Origin: Ryuthela nishihirai
Lineage: Eukaryota > Arthropoda > Arachnida > Araneae > Heptathelidae
NCBI GenBank assembly: GCA_038380435.1
Contig: JAWZYU010000128.1
Location: 372,001 to 436,000, forward strand
DNA: 64,000 nt
Reading direction: 5' to 3'
A model generated the notes under the pieces. The model saw only the letters and a program-made list of their open reading frames with translations. It ran no database searches and was not told the origin of the DNA. Both the position numbers and the translations under genes were made by a program. Positions 1 through 10,059 of this stretch are shown piece after piece. The first letter of the stretch is position 1, and each line of letters opens with the position of its first letter.

Positions 1-239
1 GGTGCTGACCATATATACCAACCTGAACGGAATTATGGCTCTGAGCTTGATTATGGATCCTGATTTGGCTGCACTGGTCGGCAACTGTGGAGGGAAGATC
101 TTCGGCTGTGTTTTCTGTTTGTTTGTGGGTTGACAGCCCAAGTGAATAGATTCACAGGATATGTATATCAGCTGGTGGATAATCCTGAGCAGACGTCATC
201 GCAGGCACCTGAACTCTTTGCTTCTACTGGCATTGTCAA

Positions 240-1290
240 ATTCTACATTGGACGAAGTCTTTCAGCGTTCTTCAGTAGATGATTTCTTCAGGGCAGTGGT
301 CATTCGCCCTATGGATTTATCCTCAGTTGTAAGCGAGTACAGATTTTTATCCCAAGAGTCAAATCGATGCTCGTGAATTCTATTGAGAACATAGTTTTGG
401 AGCTCTCTGAGACGTTCATGAGTCTGTGGCAGTCGATATTTTTACCAATCTGTTCTGACTTTATTCTGAAGAAATATCATCTGAAGAACGTTATCAGGGA
501 TGTCGATGACATCGATCTGACTCCTCCTGTTCCTGCTGGAAAAGAGGTAAGAATTTACAATATGATCATTAAAAGAAGATATTTCTCTTTCAATGGGATA
601 TTTTGAATTAGCAGTTATTTTGCCATTAAGGTTCTCATCGACAATTCTATCCTGATTATAATAAGAATGGGTTCGAGATACGAACTCAGTTCCTGGATCA
701 CTTGTAATTCATAATCAGGAGAACATTTTCTAAAAATTGTAATGTCAAGGACATCTGGCCTATGTAAAGAATTATTGGGGAAAAAAGTTGACTTCTTTGG
801 TGCGACTACAACGAGTTCCTTTGTTGTAGCATAAATTAATGAAAGCCGACCACATTTATTTCCCAATCTTGAATTCCAAGTTGATGCTTAGAGTTGAGAT
901 CTCCTGCAAGCACAGTCGGCGTTCTATGGGTAAATATGTAATCTATGTCCTTGAATAAAAGTTCAGCATTAGGGAGTTTATAAGCTGAAACAAGCTTACT
1001 ATTCCTTAAGTCAGTATACCGAAGAACCTCTACAGTGGCTTCAATATTAATAAGATCCGAGGTAGGAAGGTAGTAGTTAGGAAAACGTTTCTTAATAACT
1101 ATTACCGTTCCTCCATCTCTGTTATATCTGTCATTTCGGTAGATGTCATAATTGGGTATTTTGATCCTGTCATTATCTCTAGATATGTTTCACAGAGCAA
1201 TGCAGCATCATTTTTTTTTGAGAGTATAAAAGGCTTCGTAACTGCAATAAGCCGCTTTTTAGACCATTGGAGTTCCAAGCAACAGTACGA
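240..1290 (-). pseudogene. Jockey A ORF2 fragment: APE endonuclease and linker
   Basis: Minus-strand translation starts with VAWNSNGLK (1263-1287), the first motif of APE-type endonucleases. It continues with ETYL, YDIYRNDRYNRDGGTVIVIKK, SAYKLPN and VLAGDLNSKH, the Asn/Asp-containing core. In another frame, 615-866 gives NKCGRLSLIYATTKEL and LHRPDVLDITIF, the C-terminal endonuclease block. At about 300-460 the linker motif SWDKNLYSLTTEDKS is visible. The endonuclease would nick target DNA for target-primed reverse transcription. At least two frameshifts and an in-frame stop make it inactive. Bases 1-240 should be the start of the reverse transcriptase region but I could not align them. Confidence 0.78.
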
Positions 1291-1439
1291 AGGTTGCTTG
1301 AAGAGGAGGAGGACTTATCCGTTGAAGAAAAGAGATGCAACAAAAGCAAAGGCTTCGATGCTTACTGAGATTCTCTCAGTTCAACCCTTAGCCATCTTTA
1401 ATTTAAGACAATATTGTTTAACGTTAAATAATACATTTC

Positions 1440-2400
1440 CCAAATTCAGTTTCCTGAAGAATTCCAGGATGCCTTTAAATTCCTTAGAAAAGTCAAATGA
1501 TTTCCCTTCATTTCCATTGCTCTTTTTAGTTGGTACATTAACTGTTGTCTTCCCTTTGTCTGAAGGCGTATTATCTGATGGAGCACTGTTAGAGTTTCCT
1601 TGAATCTCTTCTGGAAGTCTGGTAGCTTGTGCATAGGTTTTATCTGGTTGTACGTACTGGGGTACTTTATTTATACGTTTCTAGGATTTTTTCAAAGGTA
1701 TTCTTCTATTGGGATATTTGGGAAAGAGCTCATAGCCTCTGTAATTGGCCCATGTGCTCTTTCCCACAGTTAGCACAGGTCGGTGGACCATCCTTGTGTG
1801 TCATGGCATACGTAGTAGTAGATTGGTTGCCATCGCATTTGACACATCTCGGAATGTTGAAGCAGTTATCTTGAGTGTGCCCATAACGCTGACATTCGTG
1901 ACATTGTGTTGATCCTTTCCTCCTTTGAAAGGACTCAACAATGATCTTTAGATGGAAAGATCAATCAGATTGAAAATCCGTTTGTTGGCATCGGCTTTTT
2001 GCCTACTCAATGAGAAATATTGCTAAGGGAGTAATCCTGGTATTTCTTAAGTTGAGGAATTTTAAGGATTATGAAGCCCATTCCGGACAACTCCTGTGTC
2101 AGGTCTTCACAAACGATATCATCCGGAATGTTATTGATGATTACCTTCAAGTTCTTTTCTGACTTCGATTGGTATGTATGAAAGGTAAACTTTTCTTTCT
2201 CTAAAGAAATTTATAAATGCTCTATAGTATTGGCTACATTTCGTTTGGACTCTGATGGTGTCATCAATTTCTTTTACTGTAAATGCTTCCAAAGCCAATG
2301 CAACCAGCTTTCTGTGAGTATTTAGTCAATTGTTAGGCTGCCTCAAAACTATTTGGGGTATTTTGTCTCCCTTAACTTTAGTCTAAAGCGAGGAAATGTT
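1440..2400 (-). pseudogene. Jockey A ORF1 (gag-like, zinc knuckles)
   Basis: The decayed minus-strand frame has an N-terminal stretch with FTFHTYQSKSEKNLKV and IPDDIVCEDLTQELSGMGF, the region that precedes the zinc knuckles in Jockey ORF1 proteins. It is followed at about 1862-1905 by CHECQRYGHTQDNC (C-x2-C-x4-H-x4-C), then CVKC and CANCGKEH. The last knuckle has lost its final Cys (Leu in its place). The protein would coat element RNA. Frameshifts separate the pre-knuckle and knuckle blocks. The frame at 2581-2796 may be its N terminus but is not recognisable. Confidence 0.78.
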
Positions 2401-2819
2401 CTGAATTTGTGAGGATGTTTCTGCATCGTCACTTATGTCGTATTCTTCGTCTGCAGCATACTAGCTAGAGAGTAAAGAGTACTTGTTGTGACTAGTGATG
2501 CAGTGTTCATCTGTATTTTGCATCTCTTTTGCATCCTTTGCATCCCTTTTTAACAGGTTTGAAACTGTGATCGCAGTGATCTAACTTGCCTTTTTCATTA
2601 TCTTCAAAAGGTGAAGGATCCATAAAATCAACACTGGTGGCAGCAATGACTCCATAGTAACATTGGTTTTGCAATCTTCAGAGCAGTTATGTTCTTCAAC
2701 TGCTTTTATTAAATAAAAAGGCTGAAAAATTGTCTGGTTGAATTCTTCAGCTTGCTCTGTAGTCGTATCATTTATTATATGAAGTGGTAGAAGCAACTCA
2801 ACCTTATTATTGAGTGCAT

Positions 2820-3820
2820 TTAAATTTTCTTTTGCTCATTAAGTAATTGACAACTTTGCTTACTTTTCCCAGACTCAAGCTCTCTGGGTAGTACCGGATT
2901 GCAAACAATAGATTCTGATGCATGTGACCAAACCGGTGGGACGTACACCTGATCCGTTACTTTGTTCGAAATTTCGAATGTGGTGTCTCTGACCGATGCA
3001 ATTTAGAAGATGCGAATTGCGGTGTCTCTGAGCGGTCTAACATGTTTTTTAAAATTTTAGCGGTAGCTATAGTTATGAAATTCTACGTGACTTTCACAAA
3101 ACACAAATAAATTCGAGCTCCAGTTTAATGAATAACAATGTAAATACTTGAAAACCTTTCTACAAGTAAATCTGGACTTGTTAATTCTTTTACAAGCTAG
3201 ATTAAATATCAATTTTTCCTTACTGTATAGAACAAAGCTTAGTGTTATCAACAGGCTTGGTTGTGTACAGGAAACAATGCGAAAGTCAAAAAACAGAATA
3301 CAAATACACTCTCAAGAACAATATAAAATCAAATACCTCATAGGGAGGTTTCTAAACACCATATAAATACAAAATAAGACACAGCAATATCAAAATAATT
3401 ATAACTTACTTTACAAAGTAGATTCCTTTATCGGAACAGTATAACTTGTAAAAAACTTCAACGAAGTTTTAACACTAGTAAAACTGACAATTGTAAAATT
3501 CTTAGTCAAGAGCAGAGAAAAATATATAATCTCCAAGAACGATTAAGAGCGAGCAAAAATATATGCAGTCAAAGGAGTGCAATTTGCAAAATATGTAGCG
3601 TTTTCAAAATGAAATCTCTAAAATCCTAAACACATACTAAAGTTTAAATAAAATATTAAGTTATTTCTAACCTATCCTATCTACCAAGGGCTCCACCGGG
3701 GTTGGATACCCGATCTCGCTCAAGGCTATTAGGCAATTTATGTAAAAGTTTAGCTAACTAAAGTTCACTTCTTGGCGCTAAGCAAAAAGACGTCCTCTCT
3801 CTTCGAAGTCTGAGCTCCTT
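2820..3820. other. AT-rich sequence without recognised feature
   Basis: No domain, RNA gene or clear repeat was found. The short reading frames at 3057-3366 overlap on both strands and look random. Confidence 0.5.
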
Positions 3821-5190
3821 CTGATATCTGATATCTTTAATTAATTTTATAATAAATATATTTAACTTGCTTGGAGCTTAGGCCTTAGGCTTGGAGTTAA
3901 ATATTATATATTTAACTCCAAGCCTTAGGCCTAAGCTCCAGTTAAAGCAAGTACAGAGCTTGGAGTTAAATATTTTATATTTAACTCCAAGCTCGTATCG
4001 TAGTCTAAAATAGTGCCTGATTAAGAATAACAAAAGTTAAAACACATAAACCCCAAAGTGGCCACAAGGACAAACAAATTTGTTCTTAAAGCACACGTAA
4101 AGGTTAAACATACGGGTGTCAAACACCATAATCTTTGGACGTTTTTCAATTGGTTTAAAACCAATGGATCATAATCAATCAAGGATCTAATTATATCATG
4201 AGTATGATCTCCCACTGCCTCAAAACAGTCTGCGCGAGCATCCGAATATGAGTATAAATGTGATCAGTGTTCAAATCAATGGGAATAGTCTTGTTTTCAA
4301 AAACCAGGGAGCACTCACAACAGATCTGAGGATTTTATTTTGGAAGCTCTGAAGCCTTTTGACATTGGTGTTGGTAGGCATACACCACACTGGTGAAGCA
4401 TATATCAGGACTGGCAGCATAATAATCTTATATAGAAATAATTTCTTCTCAGGAGGCAGTTTCGAGCACCATCCTATCAGTGGTGCAAGTTTACATCTGA
4501 TGATCTCAGCCATTGAGAGTACATGATCAATATGTGCATTCCAAGACAGTTTCTTATGTAGAAAATAACACCAATGTATTTCACCGTTGGTATCCAGGAT
4601 GTTTCAGCTTCAAAAAGATTAGGAGAATCAGGATTAACATCTTCTTTCTGGAGAAGAGAACTGACTTGCTTTGAACCTGGGTTAATCTTAATTTTTCCTT
4701 TGGAGTACCTTTCATTTGAGATGGAGAAGATCTTTTATTCAGGTATGACTCTAAAATATGGGTCATACCCGAAGGGAAGGTAGCTTGAATCATTTTAAAA
4801 ATGAGGCCATCGATCCCAATCTTATCAAAAGCTTTCGCCACATCAAGAAAGGTGGATGCGAGGTCTCCTCTTATTTAAGGATTCGACAACACTTTCCACA
4901 ACTCGTAGCAGTTGATGAACTGTAGATCTCTTCCGCCTAAACCCACACTGTGTTTATGGAATAAGGGTATTCTGATCAGTACTCCATTAGGCGACATAAG
5001 ATAATTCTCTCAAAAAATTTTGCTAAACGTTTGATCAACCTGATCGGTGTTATAACTCTGGGAAAAGGTTGAATTTTCCGCCGGTTTATGTGTCATTTTA
5101 ACAACAGCCCTTTTCCAGATCGATGGGAAGTGTTTCAGATATAAACGACTGTTAAAAATAGAACACATGTAAACAATGGCTCTTTTTATA
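3820..5190 (-). mobile_element. Jockey family B, copy 1 (decayed, internally deleted)
   Basis: The minus-strand frame at 4271-4513 ends ORF2 with VYASPVWCMP-like, SFQNKILRSVVSAPWF motifs typical of the Jockey C terminus. At 4581-4841 the palm region AKAFDKIGIDGLIFKMIQATFPSGM follows the usual FLDVAKAFD motif. The YADD segment is missing between them. The 3' UTR (4005-4260) matches copy 2 at 10120-10330, and both end in the same TGATATCTGATATCTTTAATT terminus (about 3820 and 10062). Copy 1 has a palindromic expansion in its 3' UTR. Confidence 0.8.
3872..3994. repeat. Double palindrome in the 3' UTR of Jockey B copy 1
   Basis: Two hairpins stand side by side. 3872-3940 is near-perfect with about 31-bp arms and a short AT loop. 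3956-3994 is perfect, with 17-bp arms (GAGCTTGGAGTTAAATA) and a 5-base centre or less. Copy 2 of the same element has only a short unexpanded segment here. Confidence 0.85.
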
Positions 5191-5375
5191 AGACTGTTCT
5201 GCGGCCTATCCTGACTTCACCAGTGTGGGGCATCACCATCAACACGAACGTCAGGAGACTAAAGAGTTTCCAAAACAAAGTTTTAAGATCAGTGGTCAGT
5301 GCGGCATGGTTTGTGAAGAACAAAACCATTCACAATGACCTAGGCATTGAGCCCATATATACATATATCAGAAAC
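5191..5375 (+). mobile_element. Inverted Jockey C-terminal fragment
   Basis: The plus-strand translation reads PVWGITINTNVRRLKSFQNK and VVSAAWFVKNKTIHNDLGI, the Jockey ORF2 C terminus. It faces copy 1 head to head, so the two pieces form an inverted pair joined at about 5190. Confidence 0.75.
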
Positions 5376-5479
5376 TCTCGCCTGCTTTGTAATTCAAAAC
5401 AGCTGTCTTTCTATAATTTTATGCTAGCCTCATGTAGTATACATGTGTCCGACACTAAACATATATTTGAAAAATTACT

Positions 5480-5935
5480 GTATTTTTTCCATATAAAATA
5501 ACATTTTAATTTTTCCTCTCCGGTAAAATATTTAATAACTGGGAAACCTTACTCGAGTAAATCTAAGTCCCACGGCCGCGAGGTTAAATTTTGTACCCTC
5601 CAGAAACTAAATTCTCGCTCCTCCTCCCTCACTGTAACTAAATCATGGGTAAGAGCCTGGCCCTCCCCCTATTCATCAGGAAGGGACAGCCTAACTGCAC
5701 ACAGAGATGAGGTGAAATAATAATTTATTTGGATCCCACGCGCAATGAAACTCAGTATTCTTTAGAGTTAATCATTCAAGTGTTCCATGATTACTGGTCA
5801 TTTGCTCCGCCCTCTAGTATTAGAAACCAAACAATATTCATCCATTTATTTGGAGAATTTCTAAAGTTGGAATATTTAAGAATACAACTATATTATATAA
5901 ATATAATATTTATAATATTTCTCCCAAAATATAAA
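5480..5935 (+). repeat. Dispersed repeat P, copy 1
   Basis: It matches 8755-9000 plus 9480-9705 in the same orientation (shared words such as TAACTGGGAAACC and TATTTCTCCCAA). In both copies a SINE-1 follows immediately, so the SINE is probably part of one older compound repeat. Confidence 0.7.
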
Positions 5936-6260
5936 TGGGTAGTTGTATGCGTGCCAAGCTCATAGAATGTAGTTACCAGGTTCGAGTCCCACCTGAGCCG
6001 ACGTTGAGATTCTTCTCCGCAAAACTCCCCTCCCTGCTTGGTTAGTAGGGGACACCGATGTACTTGGAAAGGTCGCCGTCCGTCGTATGGGACGTTAAGC
6101 CATGGCCCTGTGTGCGAGAGAGCCATAATCTGTGGATGTTAAAGAACATGCTGGATGACCTTCACAAGAGGCTACCATAAATCTCCTAACAATTTGTCCA
6201 GTGGTTCATTTAATCGCAACCTTCTCTCTGCCCTCGAGGTCTTTGTGACCTGAACTTTTT
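5930..6260 (+). mobile_element. SINE-1 (tRNA-derived)
   Basis: A tRNA-like head with box B (GGTTCGAGTCCC at about 5978) is followed by the family body, including GAGATTTATCTCCGCAAAA-like and GGGACGTTAAGCC motifs, and ends near TTTGTGACCTG. The 5' end with box A is lost. It is a decayed copy. Confidence 0.8.
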
Positions 6261-6402
6261 TTCCACTACTTGCAAAATAACAAAGCTGAAAGGAAAAGCA
6301 ACCAATTCAAAATTTAAAAAATCTGATCATGTTCTTTATACATATTTCGAAAACCATTTATTACAGCAAATTTTTGAGACAGCAATTATTATTATTGACA
6401 GT

Positions 6403-6782
6403 TCAATTAAGTAATGGGGATAATTTTAGTATTGGGAACTGTCGCAATGGATTTCCCATCATACGTAATTATTTAAATATCTAATTGATTTTGAAAATAA
6501 AAATTCGGGATATATTTCGATGTTTAATCGTAGTTTTGTTTAAATATTTCAGAAACTCTCAATTCAGAAATTCAGTTTCATTTAATAGACAAACCTTAGA
6601 AAAGAATTTCGAAGATATTTAAACAATTGTTATTGTGCTTCCCGTCTAGGCAGTAGCATTACTAGAGTTTTAAGTGGTGAACAGAGCGCAAATAGTGGGT
6701 GTTATTTCGTGGATCGTAGAGTGACAGAATGAAGTACCGGGTTACCTCGCTAGCCCATACCTCCTTCATAGGAGTTATGCCA
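6403..6782 (+). repeat. Dispersed repeat Q, copy 1
   Basis: It matches 22635-23040 in the same orientation (shared ATGGATTTCCCATCAT-like, TATTTCGATGTTTAATC and TTGTGCTTCCCGT). Inverted, shorter matches lie at 17290-17465 and 20790-21000. No coding capacity was seen, and the origin is unknown. Confidence 0.7.
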
Positions 6783-7110
6783 ATGGCATTGATAAAATAC
6801 TAGAAACAAACCAGTAAAAATTAGAGCTCGAAAGCAGTTCTTGAGAAAGAACTCAGTAATCTCAGCGCAAGATATTCTTAGATCTTTTGAACCTTTGTGA
6901 CAAGTATGATTATAACTAACTGTGGTAGAAAAAAGCGTATTAGGATGAGATGTCGCATTCTCAAAGATTGATGTTTAAATCTCTATGAATTATAGAATTA
7001 CGAACAAACCAATGGGCGCTAACAGTTGATCGCAACACTTTGTTTCCAAAAAGATTGCAGCTTTCTGATAGCTGTCAAATTAAAACAGTCCCATACAGCA
7101 GCTGCACAAA

Positions 7111-7266
7111 GAATAGGCTTGATGACGATTTGCTAAGAATAGGCTTGATGACGATTTGCTAAGAATAGGCTTGATGACGATTTGCTAAGAATAGGCTTGA
7201 TGACGATTTGCTAAGAATAGGCTTGATGACGATTTGCTAAGAATAGGCTTGATGACGATTTTGTAA
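7111..7266 (+). repeat. 26-bp tandem repeat, six units
   Basis: The unit GAATAGGCTTGATGACGATT plus TGCTAA starts at 7111, 7137, 7163, 7189, 7215 and 7241. Five units are identical and the last diverges at its end. It sits just 3' of the Jockey C fragment (minus strand). Confidence 0.97.
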
Positions 7267-7269
7267 ATT

Positions 7270-7990
7270 AAGACTTTATTATTGATTGAAAGATCTGGAT
7301 TTCGTGAAAGTAGAGAGAATGGCTTGAATTAAAGATTTCTTACTTTATTGAGGGTGTTAGTGATGTGAATATCCCAGTTTATTCTCTTTTCTAATCGTGA
7401 CACCAGATACTTTGCGGTGTCTTTCCATACAATTTGTGTATCGAAGACTTGGCAACACGGAATGTGGTAAATCTCTTGTAGGTGCAGAGCATCGCTACAC
7501 TTTTCTCAACATTAATTTTGGTGCGCTATTTCACACACCATTTTAGTATCTCTTGCATTCTTCTGATTGCAATGAATGGCGAAATCGAAGATGCCAGGAA
7601 AGCTATATCGTCTGCATAGAGAGCAGTTTTCACCTTGCCAATCTTGGGGAAATCTGAAATAAATATGTTAAATAGGATCGGACCGAGCAGCGAGCCCTGA
7701 GGCACTTCAGCCGAGTTCTGGAGTGCCCTTTGATAGTCGAGATATCATTTCGACTCGGATTTGATATGTTCTCTCCGTCAGATAGTTTTGCAGAATAGTC
7801 ACTATAGCTAAAGGAAACTTGAAAAGAATAAGTTTGAAGACTAGCCCTCGATCCAAACCCTATCGAATGCTTTGGCTACATCCAAAAAGATGGCAGCCGT
7901 CGATTCCTTGTTCATTCGGCTTCTGCAATTGTTTCGACGACAAGGAACACCTGGTGAACAGCGGAATGCCTTTTGCGAAAGAAAAATGAT
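7270..7990 (-). pseudogene. Jockey family C reverse transcriptase fragment
   Basis: Minus-strand translation in shifting frames gives FRKRHSAVHQV (about 7960), a FLDVAKAFD-like segment (about 7870-7900), YLTERTYQIRV-like and KGTPE. PQGSLLGPILFNIFISDFPK follows, then ALYADDIAFLA, with the catalytic YADD intact at 7607-7618. The order of motifs is that of the Jockey palm. Frameshifts lie near 7715 and 7900. The thumb and C terminus are truncated at the 26-bp tandem array. No endonuclease accompanies it. Confidence 0.82.
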
Positions 7991-8214
7991 GCATAATAAT
8001 CAGTCTCATTTAAGTGGCGACATCTTAGCAAATGGAAACAAATGAAAACTTTGTTATAATATAAATAATTTATATTAGCAACTTTTCGAATTAGAGTTAT
8101 TACAATATATTTAAACATTTGTGAAATATAGGAAATAATTGTAAATATTTGAAATTGATACAAATTATCAAATTTCAATCATGTAAGCTTTCAAATGTCG
8201 GAACTCTATCGTAC

Positions 8215-8490
8215 ACTTTACTGATGCAGATATATCTGAGTGACATTTTTCCGCAAAATTAGCCATGTCACAAGGACTCCTCTGCTCAGAAAAGGCTGGA
8301 GAAGACTGCACACTGGACACTTTCAATACAAATGAGTAAACTTTCTGACAAAGTCACCTAGCATGTTCTTTATCTTGCACAGTACATGACTCCCTCGCAC
8401 ACGGGACAACAGCTTAATATCCCATCCGAAGAACGGTGACCTTTCCAGGTGCATCATTGTCCCCTTTCCCTATCAGGTGAAAGTTGCGAT
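8215..8490 (-). mobile_element. SINE-1, degenerate
   Basis: This contains the reverse complement of the SINE-1 body, including the CAGATATATCTGAGTG end and the TTAATATCCCATCCGA segment. The tRNA head is unrecognisable. Confidence 0.6.
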
Positions 8491-8754
8491 TCAGCGGTAC
8501 AAAATTTCAAAGGTGGCTCAATTAAGTCTTGAACGTGGGGACAACATATTTCGAGCCTTGTTCGCTAGCGACTGAGCCAAGCCTCTCACCACACACTTAC
8601 CAAGGGGATGGTTCCGAACCCGCCAAAAAATCCTCATGTGTGATGCTAAATCTCAATCCATCTGCTGTAAAATTCAGAAGTTTTCTATTTGTACAATTTA
8701 ATATTGGCATTATAGTATGTCTGAGACAAAAAATATTTAAAAACACAATTGTAA

Positions 8755-9705
8755 TTTTTTCCCAAATAGAATATATTTTAATGTTTTCAATCCGGTGAAT
8801 CACCTTAGTAACTGGGAAACCCTTGTCAAATCGTACAAGTCTCCCATCCCCCTAGCCTAAGATTCCCCAACACTCCAATCTCAGACACTTCCCCCACAAA
8901 AAAAAATATTCTTAGGTACCTGGTGCCGCTCTCAGCTTCCCTAGCTGCTCCCAGAGGTGGTGAAACAATAGTTTTCTTTTTTACAGTCAAATAGGTAGAA
9001 ACAGAATTTTTAATAAATATCACTCAATTATTGAGAAACTCAGGAAATATCCTGGAATCAAGAAACGATTGGATAATTAGCAGAAAAAAAAACTTAGGTT
9101 TTTCTCCGAATGGGATACGAACCCACGACTGCTGCCGATTACGATAGGTTATAGTCGCCATCAGGTGGAAATTAAACTAGGTTGTGATAGCTTAGAACAC
9201 TTGGTACCTTATCGGGAAATCGGCAAAGGCTGATAGCACAGAAACATCAGTTACAAAACGTTTTTGATTTCAGTAAATATTGTATTTAATACTTTTCCCT
9301 TTAAAACTTTGGTAACGAATTTTCAAATACTCACAGTTAATGGACTATATTCATTAACAGTGTTTCAAAACATATAGTCATTAATTAAATTTTAAACTGA
9401 GTAAATTATAAATACTGTATGCATTTTTCTAACTTCCCTTTCTCCAACTCCTTCTTTTGTTCAATGGGTGTCAGGGCCTGATGTAGCTAGGTAGCTCTGA
9501 TTTCGCTCCCACCCACCTGAACGAAATTCAGAATTCTTTCGTGATAATGATTCATGTTCCATGATTACAGATCATTTGCTCTGCTTTTCCAGTATTAAAT
9601 ATCCAATAATATTCATTCGTTATTTCAAGAGTTTTCGAGGATGAAATATTTAAGAATACAATCATATTATATATAATATTTACAATATTTCTCCCAAGAT
9701 TTTGA
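8755..9705 (+). repeat. Dispersed repeat P, copy 2 (interrupted)
   Basis: It aligns with 5480-5935, but about 480 bases are inserted between 9000 and 9480. The insert includes the inverted tRNA-like repeat at 8990-9190. Confidence 0.65.
8990..9190 (-). repeat. tRNA-like dispersed repeat T, copy 1
   Basis: The reverse complement shows GGGTTCGTATCCC, a box B-like element, then a run rich in T and CAGGATATTTCCTGAGTTTCTC. The same order is found on the plus strand at 18880-19093 and 19466-19520. It is probably a third SINE-like family. Confidence 0.6.
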
Positions 9706-10050
9706 ATCCCACCTGGGCCAGCGTTGAGATTTATCTCCGCAAAACTGCCGCCCTGCCCACGGTCAACAGGGAACACCGATAAGCTTAGAAAGGCAGCCAT
9801 CCGTCGGGTGGGATGGTAACCTGTGTTCTCTTGTACCTGAGCACGTTAAAGAAAAAACTGGAAGCTTCAATAGAAGCCTACCATCTGTCTCCTAACGGCT
9901 GTCCAGTGAGTACCCTACTCCGAGGTCTCTGAGACGTCCCGGTCTTTTTGACCTGGCCATTTAGTCCATTGTGTGCACAAAAACGCCGATCAGAGGTAAA
10001 ACAATCCACCCATAACCTATGAACGTTAAAGAACACGCTGGGTGGCATTG
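9690..10050 (+). mobile_element. SINE-1 and a trailing SINE-1 fragment
   Basis: The body from the CCCACCTGGGCCAG segment onward is present, without box A. A second short piece (GAACGTTAAAGAACACGCTGG, about 10019-10040) directly abuts the 3' end of Jockey B copy 2. Confidence 0.75.
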
Positions 10051-10059
10051 AAGGGAGGG

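Larger units (their letters stand above)
1..2450 (-). mobile_element. Jockey-clade non-LTR retrotransposon A, 3' part outside the window
   Basis: Read on the minus strand, this holds in order a gag-like ORF1, an APE-type endonuclease and the linker before the reverse transcriptase. The reverse transcriptase would lie to the left of base 1. Several frameshifts and stops show the copy is dead. The same architecture recurs at 34400-37985, which confirms the reading. Confidence 0.85.

Noticed and set aside
161..606. Two plus-strand frames at the left edge
   Set aside because: The minus strand here gives the Jockey linker (SWDKNLYSLTTEDKS), so these are antisense.
7111..7266. CRISPR-like array
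   Set aside because: The units are contiguous, without spacers, and the organism is a eukaryote.
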